From: Lineus longissimus
Taxonomy: Eukaryota > Nemertea > Pilidiophora > Heteronemertea > Lineidae
Assembly (NCBI RefSeq): GCF_910592395.1
Contig: NC_088318.1
Coordinates: 3,164,001 to 3,228,000 of the forward strand
DNA: 64,000 bases
Direction: 5' to 3'
A program made the position numbers and the translations under genes. A model generated the notes under the pieces. The model was given only the letters and a program-made list of their open reading frames with translations. It did no database searches and had not been told where the DNA came from. Every line of letters begins with the position of its first letter. Position 1 is the stretch's first letter. This document shows positions 46,301-57,997 of the stretch, piece by piece.

Positions 46301-49045
46301 TGATTTTGTCCGAAAAATGTCAAGAAGTGTCATTCTGGCCCTCTGTGAGCGTCTTTTGCCCCCCAAGACCAAAGAGCAGGCTACACCCCTGCCATTTCAA
46401 CACACACCTCAGCTCAACCTGCTTACAACCAAGTATAATCTATGCTTACTGTACTAAGCGATGTACATACTAGTATCAAGTAGCATAAGTAGTCTAGTTT
46501 TTTAGTAAAAATTCTCAGATACCAACACATCTTTTTCATCATTACATCCACAGAGAAAACCAATTATATACTGCAGTACCAATACATTTTTCATGCTCTT
46601 CAATGGTGGTCATTAGGGGGCAAACATTCGGCAACAGCCCGAACGTGCAGCCCATATGGTCAATTATTTCAACAGGAGTTATTAGTTTTGGTTGGTCTTT
46701 CATTAGATTGAAGACTCTTCCATAAAAGTTTTCCCGATTCGACAAATTATCATTAATACTAATCGTCAATATCAAACACTAATAAATTCACATGTTCTGC
46801 TCTTCATGGTCGTTATTAGTGGCATAAGTTTCCATCTCGAAAGAAAAACTGCTCAAATCGTCCCCTAAGTCAACTTTCTATAGATAATCCAAATTTCGCG
46901 TAATTGAAACATATAATTGGGCCAAGAAAATATTGGATGTCACGTTTGGCTATGAATGCTAAATTAAGCTGAAGGGGATTGGATGGGCCAAGAAGTTTGT
47001 GATGAAATGAGTTATATTTGGAATGGAAGAAATATGTACCATCTCGTTGATGGGAAATTATGATAATTGGAATGGGATGATATGGCGAGAATTAGCAGAT
47101 GAGATTGGATAAGGACGTGGCGGGTGATGGACTGACGACGTTTAGGTTGACCTCCGCGATGACTTAGAGTAAAGGGCGTTTGCTAAGTTTGTCTCTGAGA
47201 TGGTTTTTGTTTTAAGTAGAATCTTTGCTTCAGTCGGCGCACTCACAGAAGTGCTGGACAGAAAACGTAGGCACTTTTAAACATATTCATTCACAAGGCA
47301 ATTGATCATAACAACATGAGGTGTCAAATGGGGGACAAAAAAGTTATCGTACCAAATATAACTTTTCTTAATCACAACATTTCCATTTCTTTCAAAATCT
47401 TGATAAGCACTTTCAGATTGCTACACGATTGGTAATATTTTAGGTAAGCAATGGGGTCTCTCCCAAAAATAGCATCTCTACCAATCAAGATAACCTAAGC
47501 TTGTTGATAACCCACTGAAATGTAAAGTTTAAGGTTATAATTTTTTGAGGGAATTCCAAAAGCAACAGGGAGTGGACATATTTTGATGATTTAGATGAAT
47601 TTTGGGGTAATTTTGTCCACATCTTTAGAGTCAGACTTGGCCAACCCACGCATGCTAATCAAATCCAAATCTCATTTCACATTAGTTGGTTTAATTCTCA
47701 TCTTGGCTAGAAAGTCTGCCAAGATAAGTCAAAGACGAGATTTCGAAAATCTCCTTCCTCAGTTCGATAATTACAAGTCATCCGACAACAACATGTGTTC
47801 AAGACTGGCCGAAAATCCAATCAGAATCTTGATAAACCGGATCACGCAGCCCAACCGATTCCTCATTATGACAAAAATAAGCAAGCGACCACGAGAAAAT
47901 TAATGCTCGCGTCTTGATGATTTCACAAAATCTGCATTCTCAATATATATGATAATGCCCACATCGAAGCAATTTTCCTGATAGATATACGCGGCCGCCG
48001 CAATTGACAATGGTGTCATACGCCAGCTACCAACAAAGCCAGGCCCATCCGTCAAACCTGAGGATGAGCGATTTCAAATCTCAATATTTCACGAGTGCAC
48101 TTAGCCAATTTCAAAGCTTTAATGTGGGTATTTCAAGACTTTGTGGTGTCTTGATGTCCATTGGTATCCTACGGTATGGGGAGTGATGCGGTTGTTAAGA
48201 AGATTTCCTCATGTTTCATCCGTGATTACTGGCTATTGAGTACAAATGGAAAGGTTTGGTCAGACTCTGAACTCTTTAAGACAAATACCGTAATATTTAG
48301 ATGATGGGTGTTATCTGTAGGGGTGTTGTAATCAGAAAACCATTTGTGAATGCAAAAGTGTGAACTTCCCCATCTAAAATTAGGAAGCTCACAGCACGTT
48401 GGGCAAGGCTTTTGGTACCACATTTGTGTTCAGAGTTTCTGGCTGGACCAGTGAAGTTTTGGAGGAAGAAATTTTCTCTTGCATAATGGTCTATTAAATT
48501 TGTTCATTGCTTCATTACAGCATTCGTGGTATTGGTCAACATATGAGCGGATGACTTTAAAGAGTTTCAGGGTCCGGAGATCGTCGCCCTCCCAGAAACC
48601 CCAAAGTGACAAGAGAACAAAACACTGCTGCCCCCTGGAAACTAACTGCAAGATCTAAAATACGAAAAATCAGTGGTTTTCAGTCGATTCTCAGATCAGT
48701 CATAAATGACAGATAAAGTTGGCCTTAGATCTGGTCAGTGGTCATTTAAGTCCATTCCTTGGTCGTCAATCATTGAGTTCATAAAGTCCATCATCTATCA
48801 TCCTAAGATGGGCAGGATCACCATTTAATGGAGTCGGGATCAGCTAGACCAAATTAATGGTTGGCTTGGGTGTTTGAATTAAGATTTGATAATTGTCGAG
48901 TTATCCCCTCTTGTTTTGTGAATTATTTAGGTGTGGCTTACAGGGGGTCAGTGACTTCGTCGAGGTCAAGAGTTGAGATGTAGTGTGAAGGAAGTCCAGT
49001 TGAGGATTCAACAGAGTCTTATCATGTGCGTTTTCGTCTTCTTGG
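43386..49045. other. Long non-coding stretch with one exon candidate
   Basis: Apart from the candidate at 48521-48658, no supported gene. A 59-codon ATG frame at 43449-43628 starts MDLLDLDIVRRFSPIHHSH and has GC-richer codons but no other support. 44240-44480 is dense in TAAT, ATTA and GATTAAT words. 44789-45049 and 47595-47903 are open frames without motifs. Confidence 0.35.
48521..48658 (+). CDS. Candidate 3'-terminal exon, unknown basic peptide
   Basis: The acceptor 'ttcattgcttcattacag' ends at 48520. The frame then stays open for 45 codons: HSWYWSTYERMTLKSF, a basic stretch RVRRSSPSQKPQSDKR, then TKHCCPLETNCKI and TAA. The KR pair followed by a short cysteine-containing tail would fit a processed secreted peptide, but this is speculation from composition. 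The opposite strand is also open (48430-48651, 73 codons), which weakens the call. No AATAAA is close by. Confidence 0.27.
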   Translation, partial: HSWYWSTYERMTLKSFRVRRSSPSQKPQSDKRTKHCCPLETNCKI

Positions 49046-49290
49046 GCAATCACCATGAGTGTTTATGTGTTCTCATGCAATCACCATGAGTGTTTATGTG
49101 TTCTCAGGCAATCACCATATGTGTTTATGTGTTCTCATGCAATCACCATGAGTGTTTATGTGTTCTCAGGCAATCACCATGTGTGTTTGTGTGTTCTTGG
49201 GCAATCACAATGAGTGTTTATTTGCTTTTGGGCAATCGTCATATGAGTGTTTGTTCTCACATCATCTCAGGCAATCACCATGTGTTTATG
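49046..49290. repeat. 31 bp minisatellite, about eight units
   Basis: The unit 'gcaatcaccatgagtg' followed by 'tttatgtgttctcag' recurs at 49046, 49077 and 49108 and onward every 31 bp, with growing divergence to the right. Because 31 is not a multiple of three, any translation cycles through frames, so the apparent Cys/Val/His-rich frame across it is not evidence of a gene. Confidence 0.9.
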
Positions 49291-51374
49291 CAGTCTTTGG
49301 CTTTCTTTTGTCTAAGCTTTGAAGTTCAAATTAACTTTGTTTGAGTTTGTACAAGAGAAGAAGACTCATCCTTGTCTTGTCTCCCAATCTTCTAATCTCC
49401 GTTATCTTTCATTTCAGCCTCTATAGATAGTTTAGTACACCAGACTTTCTCCGTGGCTTCTTTTATGACATGTAACAATAAATCTCTGTCTAAGAAAACC
49501 ACCAATCTCAACGGCAATACAGATATTTTGGTCTGCCACTATTCAAGAAAATTAGTCAGAAACTATCCTTTCTAAAGATGAAAAGAGCAACTTCATTAGT
49601 GGCTGGGGCTTCGACAAAAGACTCCAAATTTCATCACTAGTCTTTCTTACTGTGGTTTCCCACACAAAAGACCATTTTCTCCATTTCGTTATTTTACTAA
49701 TTTCGCATGCATTAATTTTTACTCATTATTTCACAAATCAGTTTAGCCAACTCAACTTCATTTCGCTATCAACAATGGTCGCATTAGCGGTTCCAGATCG
49801 CGCAAGGCTTCTGTCCGCAGTATTTTATCTTGAGTACAGGAATTGGAGGAACGCTAATGACTTTAGGCCAGGCAAAGTTAACTTTCTGTTTGATTTACGA
49901 AATTTATATGAGAAGAAGTCGGGATATCAGTGCCTAGTACCAGACATTTTGGGATAAGAATCAGGTTGTGATCATCAGCTATACCTCTTCTGTTTTCTGT
50001 CCCCGAGTATGATACCAGAGAGCTACATTTGTAAAAATGTGTAGTGGAATGTTGTGCCGTGATGGAGTCCTGTAATGTCGAAAACGGGTGTGACATAACC
50101 GATGGTCATCATCTGGATTAGAAAGCTGTGAAACAACAAAATTTCTTTGTGTTGCCCGATGATGAAGTCTCGGAGGTTTGCACACCAACCAATTAGAGTC
50201 CGACACTGGCAAACTAATATCGTACAAAGATGGATTTGCATAAGAAGTAGGATATTGATAAAATGATAAGGAGCGACAGACCTTGTTAATTTGGACCGAG
50301 CACAAATAACAATACGGGTTGCAGCGGTCCGGGGAGGACGTAGATCATGGCGCGAATATAAAGGATGTGTCACGCCTCGAAAACGAGGAAGATAACACGT
50401 TAATTAATATTCATATTAAATATTGCGTCCGAGGGACGATTTCTGGATGTTGCGGTGATAAATGGAGATGAATTTCATCCGAAGAAGGGAGCTAATCCGG
50501 GACGTTAAGTGCCGTCATTGTGACCTGATTCGCTGGCATCATTAGGTCGGGACGCTCTTCCATCTCATTGGTGGAAGTGGGTTCAAGTATGTATCATAAG
50601 CTGCGGCCAACCCTTCAAATATTTCATCGATTTAAAAAATCCACTTGGAGCGACTTCTTTCACATAGAAAATTAAAGAGCATAATCCAATCAAAAATATA
50701 CCTAATTATTCAAATCGAACCTCGATTGTGTTTCAGCATAAGTACATGTGGCAAACCCTCAAACATTTCATCAAAACTTATAAATACTTAGAGCATATTC
50801 ATTCTTATGATAATTCATAGAAAATTGAAGTGCATGGACCAAACAAAGATATAAGCAATTATTCAAATTTACCCCGGATTGAGTTTCATCAATTTGCATT
50901 GCCAAACAAATACTGAGTCGAGAGCTCTTTACACAGAGATCAAGTTTATAAAATATGAGTTGTATATTCACTTAATGGAATGCCAGACTAATTGTCTTAA
51001 TTGTGTTAATTAGAAAAGTGCTTCCATTTCCTCAGTCTAATGAAGAGGTTGAGTAAATAGCAGACGGTATTGAGAATCATTTTGTAAACATGCTTTGCTT
51101 CCTGTTTTTTTGTTAGTCTAATTCTAGTGAGAGGCTGCTTGCCCTGTAAAATTATGTTTGCATATAATTTCTCCTCTATTAATACCAATACTTTGTAATG
51201 AATTGAATTGATTGCTGTAGAAGAGTTGAATTGATACTGTCATTCTGAAACTTTTTACAACTGTTTGTGCTCACTTTTGGATGAATGTCTCTGGTGCCAT
51301 TTATACATGAAGAATACAAACATTAGTGATGGCCTTGCATTATGTTACGTTACTCAGATATCCATTAAAAATTG
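49291..51374. other. Non-coding stretch
   Basis: Three overlapping minus-strand frames at 49878-50373 are unusual but carry no motif. 50380-50560 is a GC-richer, repeat-free block with AATTAATATTCAT. No supported gene. Confidence 0.35.
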
Positions 51375-51597
51375 TTAAAGGAGGTATACTGCTTTCAGTT
51401 ACTACTGTTGAGCATAGATTAATCTCTTCTTACAACCGTCTATAGTTACAAAATTCATGCAAAGAGGGCAGTTCTACAAGGGTTCCGGGATCGAGATGCA
51501 TTTAAAAGTTACATTTGAACCTTTTATGTACAGTTTTGGATGTATTCACGTAGCGACCTCAACAACCTACATTAATTCACTCTGCCTACTCCTTTAA
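51375..51597. mobile_element. TTAA-flanked MITE-like element
   Basis: The left end TTAAAGGAGGTATACTGC and right end 'ctgcctactcctttaa' are imperfect inverted repeats, with TTAA on both sides, which would suit a TTAA target. Related left ends lie at 31804 ('ttaaagggaggctataggcag') and 60768 ('ttaaaggggtccataggcag'). The class is uncertain: TTAA targets are typical of piggyBac, but the terminal sequence does not settle it. Confidence 0.5.
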
Positions 51598-53165
51598 TTC
51601 AAATATAAAAAATGAATTTCATTTTCAATTTTTACAAGACAACACCCTTCTGAGTTATCAAAACCTTGATATCTCATCAGCCAATCAACACAAGACACAT
51701 TTACACTGTCTTAACTATCTATTGATGAATTTCATTAAACTCCAATATCACTCAATCAAAATATCAATTTAGCAGCAAAATTTAACCCAGATCTTTTATA
51801 GACTATATTAAACTTAGCATACGTGTCGGTATCGGGTTATAAATTCTCACATATCATAATCAGTAATATCATAATCAGTAAAAATAAACTATTCTTCGTG
51901 AAATCAAAGTATAGATTAAATGCCCACGTACAGTTTCGCGTAACCAAAGGTGTGACCTACATCAGTCGGCGCCACCGACCATTGGTTGCGATGGTCCCAC
52001 CAATCTCCACAACAAAGACGAGTTCACTTACAATACCCCTGCCCCCCTTAGGGGACGTTGACCACACCCAGCGTAATTAACTATAAGACAATCCCCATAG
52101 CGCATTGAACGACAAAGACAAGATAATGAAATGTTGTGTGCTCATCACTTAAGTCATCTTACAACAAAAACAAAGTGCAGTAACATTGCTTTGGGGCATT
52201 TTGGTGAAATTCCATCTCATGTCAAAAATGACGGAGCATTGTGTACAAAATACAGAATTGTACACAGAAATGTACAGGGTGCTTTTCAAGTTTGATTTCT
52301 TCCCGCGGGTATAGGATATTATTACATATATATTATGGCTAAGAATCTCACTACTATTAAATCGACTATCTGTATATTTGCCTCAAATTTCATTTGCTTC
52401 TGATGGATAAAAATGAGGAAGTGTCCAATCTTGTAATTTGAGGAACGTTGATTGGTTTGATCGAAATTAGACGGATAATATTTTCGTCTATAAATAACTT
52501 GTTCCTATGAAGATGTAATTTTGTTTTGCCCCCGGGGATGTAGAAGTCGGCATTTTATCGTAGATATTTTGTAATTATGTACGTTTCGCAGCAAGTTTTT
52601 AAAGATCTGTGTACATTTCTGTTTGATGCAGAAAATTCTTCTTTTTTCTCTCAGAAATATGAAAGCAAGTCGAAATTTGTCATATGAGTTGGAGCTCTGT
52701 AATTTAAACCTGAAGCCTAAGTTATAAATATGATACAAACAAGTCGAAAATGATACGAGATTGTTTCACTGATACAAGAAATTGGAAAAAAATTGAAATA
52801 ATATGATCTAGAAGCACGTCAGAATCCAAAAGCATTTGCCCTTGAAGTGCCCCAAGGGTAAAGGCACATCAGCTCACAGTGCAGGGAAAAATTAAATTTC
52901 ATAAAAAGTAATCGCCATCGTACGCTATTTAAAAAAATATTTGTGATGGGAAGATAATTATTTGCTGTGTGAAGCCATTAAAAATGACGTTCCTTCAACA
53001 TCAAAGTGGTGAGCAGGGTATGGGGTATATAGATATCTAATGTCGCTCCTGATGACTTTTACGGGTTTAAAAATATTTTCTTTAGTTGTTTTGCCCATGT
53101 ACAGTTTAAGAGCCAAAATGAGTGCACCTTTGACATGTTTACATACCAAACTGGAGGTCAGTGGT
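51598..53165. other. Non-coding stretch
   Basis: No supported gene. The frame at 51823-52080 has proline- and threonine-rich composition but lacks a motif. Confidence 0.3.
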
Positions 53166-53345
53166 TGTCTAATCAAGACCACTTTATGTAGACTAAAAAT
53201 GATGACCAAAACTCAGTGTCAGCCGAGGGTTTTGGTTTGCATGAATTCAGAAGGTGATGAGTTCAAGGAATTAATATCGAGGTGGTGGGCCTTGCTTGTC
53301 TAATCAAGATCTTAAGTAGAATGAAAATGCCGACCAAAACTGGTC
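53166..53345. repeat. Two-copy ~131 bp duplication
   Basis: 'ttgtctaatcaaga' at 53165 and 53296 is followed in both by 'tagactaaaaatg' or 'tagaatgaaaatg' and 'accaaaact'. The copies are moderately diverged. Confidence 0.5.
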
Positions 53346-53794
53346 AATTGTTCATCAACTTAAAGGGTTGTTTGCTGCCCACTGACCCACTGGATGTGGC
53401 GTTTCAGGTGATGACATTGATAATTGTACCCCCCCCCCACACTTCCCCAACCTTCAAGGGGGTATATTCCGTATCATACTGAACATATATATACACACTG
53501 TGTCCGCAACATCTGCTGCCACTGCCCCAATCTCGTCTAAGACATCCACCAACTCGCCGGACCCACTCGAGACCAATTCTATGGCTCACATTAATTGCTA
53601 GATGAATATTTCAAAACACTTCAAGATGGATGGAGGCTGTAGCCGGATCATGACTATGAAGATGAACTATGTCTCCGAGAGATAGCCAGTGTGGTTTATG
53701 CACGCCTTGCTGCGAAGAATCGGCCGTGATTTGTGATGGGAAGACGCTTTGTGAAAAGACATCAGGGATGGATGTAATAATGAAGAGAAGGCAG

Positions 53795-54050
53795 GGAGGT
53801 CAGTGACAGAATGGTTAGAGTGTCAAGCTAACAATCAGGTTATCACGATTGTTTTGTCTTTGTGTCCTTAAGCAAGACACTTCAACCTAGATTGCTTTGT
53901 CCTTCGAGTGAGATGTAAAATGAGGTTCCTTCTGTGTGTGAGCTAGAGGGCAAGTTAAAGATCCCACTAAGTGAAAAACATGAGTAGCCTGCAATGTACT
54001 CTACGTCTGGCTAAAGACAGGTTCACATGGCCCGGCCATTAGACATGTTA
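53795..54050 (+). mobile_element. tRNA-derived SINE (ttaaagatccca type)
   Basis: The head 'ggaggtcagtgacagaatgg' followed by TTAGAGTGTCAAG resembles a tRNA 5' half. The body contains 'gtccttaagcaagacacttc', 'ttgctttgtccttcgagtga', 'gaggttcc' and 'gttaaagatcccac', words that are characteristic of a widespread marine-animal SINE interior. It shares 'ttttgtctttg' and the gtcctt block with the copy at 20700-20896. The B box is degraded, and the 3' end is approximate. Confidence 0.75.
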
Positions 54051-55389
54051 GTCCCAACCAGTGCCTAACTGTTGCCCCCAAAACTTTTGTGGCATGCAAA
54101 AACACTCCTCTTGCCTTCCGAGGAATACTCCCTGGAGAAAAACACCTCCAAGTGTGGAGCCAACACTTGAGATGAAGAAGAAAGAAAGATTGAGGAAAAT
54201 GTGAACCTGCGTAAATCGAAGACAGAAGTTACTATGAAATTGAGGACATCCTCAGTTTGAAAGTCCTCCATTGGAATAAGCAGGGGCCGCCATTCGTTAT
54301 AGCGACACTGAAGTCCACATAGATGGGAATTATACAAACTTGATCAAAAACCTTCAACCAAGGACCCCACACGTATGTACATGTACATACGTGGCGGACA
54401 TAATCTGCCAAATGAAAAATCGCAAGTTTAATTTTTTGAAAACTTTTCAGGAATAGCAAATTTGCAGACGTTTTAGCACTTGAAGTACGGTACATGATTC
54501 AAGATCGCAGGAAATGCGTTGATTAGTTGTCTTAGTGTCCTTGCATCCCCATGGCCCCTCCCTCCAACAACCCTAACCACCAGGGATCCCCTGATGAACA
54601 AGCTTAATTGAAGGACTCTCCATTTAATTATATAGTTTCCAGTTGACCGGCGCCTTTCCTTCAACCAGTCGCAATCGTCATTGGCTCGAGCTGGTTGGCG
54701 ATCCCATCAGTTGCCCGAGCCCACGGGCGACTGGTCAGCTCATCGTAACCGGGCTTAGTGAGATGATTTTTCTGTGGACCTTATGATTTTGTATTATCTC
54801 GTGCGGTATTGATGAGGCATTGTGTTGGATGAGTCTTTTATCCTGGAGGTCGAGGTCAAATCGAGAGGTGAAGGTCATTTTTGATGATGTTCTGAGTCAG
54901 TTCAATTGGCATTAAATATTTACATGTCAGTGAGCTTTGGAAACTTTTGACCAATTCGGATGTTTGGAACCCAACAACATTGATTGCCATCATTTGAAAA
55001 ATATTTTAAGAAACGATATCAATGTTTTGGAAAATTTGAATAAATATGTAGCTATACGTCACTCATAACACTATTATGGTTTAAGAATTGATCAGAAATA
55101 CGATATATACTTTGATTGGCTATAACCCTATATTTGTTTTCATTGATCTTTGAGCACCAAAATGCCATGGGCAACCGTCGTCTCTGATGAACCAAATTAG
55201 AAATTCCCTCCTATTCAATATAAGTACATTTATTGTTTTCTCTTTTTAGTTTGACTTCCATGTTCGTCACTAGTTGTTGAGGAGTCGTATTACATATTGG
55301 GTCAATTTCGAACCAAGTTTGACAAACACATGCAAACACTTTGTACATCTTTCAGTACAAAATATATGTATTTTTATTGTGAACCCATA
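54051..55389. other. Non-coding stretch
   Basis: Minus-strand frames at 54065-54337 and 54232-54495 overlap in different phases with no motif. A perfect 24 bp palindrome lies at 54370-54393. No supported gene. Confidence 0.35.
54370..54393. repeat. Perfect 24 bp palindrome
   Basis: CACGTATGTACATGTACATA followed by CGTG equals its own reverse complement. The alternating pattern is repeat-like, and the outer CACGTA/TACGTG halves are E-box-like. Function unknown. Confidence 0.7.
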
Positions 55390-55656
55390 TGGCATGACTA
55401 GGCTGGGAAAGGACATCACATGATTTTTTTTTTAACATGTAATTTTTTTCGTCAGGAAATATCTCGGTCAATGGGCTTATTATCTCGGTGGCTCGAGATA
55501 AATAACTCGATCACTCGAGATAATATCTCGATCGCCCAAGTTATTTATCTGTATCGCTCGAGATAATAAGTCCATCGATCGAGATATTTCCTGAAAAAAA
55601 TTTGTTCATGTTAAAAAAAGAGCATGTGATGTCCTTCCCAGCCACCGTACATGCCA
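55390..55656. mobile_element. Long foldback MITE, 267 bp
   Basis: The left arm starts TGGCATGACTAGGCTGGGAA and continues through 'aggacatcacatg', a T-run, 'aacatg' and 'caggaaatatctcg'. The right arm is its inverse, ending 'cccagccaccgtacatgcca'. The arms are about 130 bp each and meet in a centre packed with TATCTCGA/TCGAGATA words (at least eight). It would fold into one long hairpin. No gene and no clear target duplication. Confidence 0.8.
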
Positions 55657-56278
55657 GTTTGAAAATTATGAAAGCGGATCAAATTTGAATAATCTTCTTA
55701 GATTTTGGCTCACGCCAATTGGTAAACAATATTATGATTATGACAAGTTTCATATTCAGAGAAGAACAAATGATGGCATTATTGGGGCTGTTTTGCGAAG
55801 TATCTCTAGAGGTCGGATATCTTGAATAGTGTCAATAAGACCACATGAAAAAAATTGTTTGTGACAGCATTCTATAAAAGTGATTGCAAAATAGATACAA
55901 GGTATTTTTGAGAAACATCCTGTATATGGATATATTTTTTGCCAATATTCAAGTGCTGTGGGAGTAGTAAAACAAAACTATTCGAAAGATTGCTTTAAAA
56001 AATTGCATCCTGCACCTATGAAATCTGATACTGCGCTAATGTAACTTAATAATATGCTGTTTCTGTTGGGGTTTGCAGTATCCTCCACTGTCCATTTTGG
56101 TCCAGTAGGGGGAGGGGCCGGGTCAACCAATTCAAAATTAAAAATGTTTACCACCAGACCAAGAAAAGATACCAGCACATCATAGTCTTTGAATCTGTAA
56201 TGGTTATTCCACCAGACCAAGAATTATCCAATGCCAGACATTTAGGTTGAAAAAAAAAACTGGAAAATTCAAGCTTAC
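55657..56278. other. Non-coding stretch
   Basis: No supported gene. The 80-codon minus-strand frame at 55978-56220 lacks a motif. A mild duplication of 'ttattccaccagaccaagaa' and 'taccaccagaccaagaaaag' lies at 56150-56222. Confidence 0.3.
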
Positions 56279-56494
56279 CAGCTGACAGAAGAAAAATTGA
56301 GTGGAGAACCCTGAAGTGAAAAGAAAGGGAATCAGAAAGGAAATAATCTGAAAAAAGTCAACAAGAGAAAATTTCTGTGCAATTTCGGTAATGAAAGAAA
56401 ACCAGGGCTGACAGTGAAATTTGATACTGTCACAAACGTTGTTTCGGTTATGTTGAGGGTTAAGAAAAAGATGTGGTTGAAGGTTTATTTGTAT
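56279..56494 (-). CDS. Candidate symmetric internal exon
   Basis: On the minus strand 'gtaattgattgcag' precedes 72 open codons that end exactly at CAGCTG|GTAAGC. The exon is 216 nt, phase 0 at both ends. The peptide starts IQINLQPHLFLNPQHNRN and ends in a strongly hydrophobic, Phe-rich segment (FFQIISFLIPFLF), possibly a membrane helix. Both splice signals are good, and 72 stop-free codons is above chance for one frame. T/C-rich low complexity can by itself produce such a frame. Family not recognised. Confidence 0.3.
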
Positions 56495-56835
56495 CTGCAA
56501 TCAATTACCTGTTCGAGAGGAGGGCCAAAAAGGCGCTGACCCCTCAAATTGTCTTCCTGGTCAGTCTGAGTTTATATAGCTTGGCAACTTTCACATAGAA
56601 AAAAGCACTTAAAAACCTTTTAGCTTAATAAGAATAAGAAATGAAGACGGCATAAACCTTGCACACTTTGGCCGGGGTCTATCAAAAACCTGACTCTCAT
56701 TTTGAAAACAAAATGACGCATACCCAGTGTTTTCCATTGCGATTAATGCAGTGGACGGAAATCGTTAAAAAAGATAAATCTGCAGTCGATGGTTTTTCTC
56801 ACCAGAAGTAATTAATTTAGCTGTCCAGAATATTA

Positions 56836-57012
56836 ATGTGGGACACGTTCGCTGACCGGTCGACCGGTCAATATTGGTCGTTTGCACTTCAGTGCCTTAG
56901 GAAAACTGATGGTGATTTTGAACATGGTCGTATATTGGAGAGAAAGTGGATGACCGATGAGCGTCTGGGTGTGGAATTAGTTAGAAAATATTTTACTATC
57001 GGAAAGAACTGA
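56836..57012 (+). CDS. Small unassigned ATG frame
   Basis: A 58-codon frame beginning MWDTFADRSTGQYWSFALQ and ending ELVRKYFTIGKN, then TGA. The amino-acid composition is protein-like and TAG closes the frame upstream. The opposite strand is open as well (56889-57194), so at most one is real. No motif recognised. Confidence 0.2.
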   Translation: MWDTFADRSTGQYWSFALQCLRKTDGDFEHGRILERKWMTDERLGVELVRKYFTIGKN

Positions 57013-57454
57013 CAGGATTTATTGAACTTATCTATGGATTCATGAATTTGAGGCATTATATTGTTCTTTCTACTCTTAATGTTGTTGCAAAGGTGGCAGC
57101 TCTTCTCTACTTTCAATGCAGCTCTGAATGATGCCTGAACACATCCTGGAAGAGCCCTCTGATTACTGAGGGGAGACCTGGAAGGAGTCCGCATCTCTCC
57201 AAGGAAAGCTAGTGGGAAGAGAGGTAGATTTGCGTCACACTGACACGTTCTTGAGGACCAACAATTCGAAAATTAATCAGTCGAATGCAAAGAAGAATAA
57301 GAATGCATCAATAGGTGATTTCTGTCTCGTCAACGTTCAATGCAGTCTTTCTGGCGCAAACCTTGAAAAAATGTCAGATGGTAGAATGTTCACCCAGTCA
57401 TGCTGTAGTGATGATTCACTTGACAACAAATACTGCATTTTAAGACACTTGTTA

Positions 57455-57790
57455 AAAATGGAATGGGGATATGCTTATTACTGTGATAGGGATGAAAGGC
57501 TGACTCAACACCCCTATTTCCCCAGTCAACATGTCCCAAGACAGTGGAATTGGGACTTGCTTATTACTGTGATAAGGATGAAAGGCTGTCCCAACACCCC
57601 TATTGCCCAAGTGAACATGTCCCAAGACAGTGGAATTGGGACATGCTTATTACTGTGATAAGGATGAAAGGCTGTCCCGACACCCCTATTGCCCAAGTGA
57701 ACATGTCCCAAGACAGTGGAATTGGGACATGCTCATTACTGTGATAAGGATGACAGGCTGTCCTGACACCCCCTACTGCCCAAGTAAACA
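57455..57790. repeat. 86 bp minisatellite, four units
   Basis: 'ct.attactgtgata' anchors at 57474, 57560, 57646 and 57732 are exactly 86 bp apart. The unit carries 'aggatgaaaggctgtcc', 'acacccctattgcccaag' and 'aacatgtcccaagacagtgg'. Since 86 is two more than a multiple of three, frames running through it repeat in shifted phases on both strands. The long frame starting at 57212 enters this array and has no ATG start, so I do not call it. Confidence 0.9.
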
Positions 57791-57811
57791 TGAATTAACT
57801 TTGAGGTAGAC

Positions 57812-57997
57812 CACAGAAGACGACTCTTAGCTTGTTGGGTCATCTTTTATCTCAATACTCTCAAGAAACACTAACTAATGGGTTAAATAAACTTTGTTGC
57901 AATCCACAGAAGATGACTCTTGGCTTGTTGGGTCGTCTTTGTCTTCAATACTCTCAAGAAACACTAACTGATGGGTTAAATAAACTTTGTGGCGATT
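57812..57997. repeat. Two-copy 93 bp tandem duplication
   Basis: Units at 57812 and 57905 share 'cacagaaga.gactct', 'gcttgttgggtc.tctt' and 'tcaatactctcaagaaacac', ending 'gggttaaataaactttgt'. They are about 90 per cent alike by eye. Confidence 0.8.

Noticed and set aside
49090-49344. Cys/Val/His-rich repetitive frame
   Set aside because: It is a 31 bp minisatellite read through; the period is not a multiple of three and no protein repeat is maintained.
49878-50373. Three overlapping minus-strand frames of 72, 108 and 116 codons
   Set aside because: They occupy all three phases of the same region. No phase has a domain or splice borders, so low stop density is the simplest cause.
57212-57658. 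148-codon plus-strand open frame
   Set aside because: It has no ATG at its start, no recognisable domain, and its second half runs through an 86 bp minisatellite that creates open frames in several phases on both strands.
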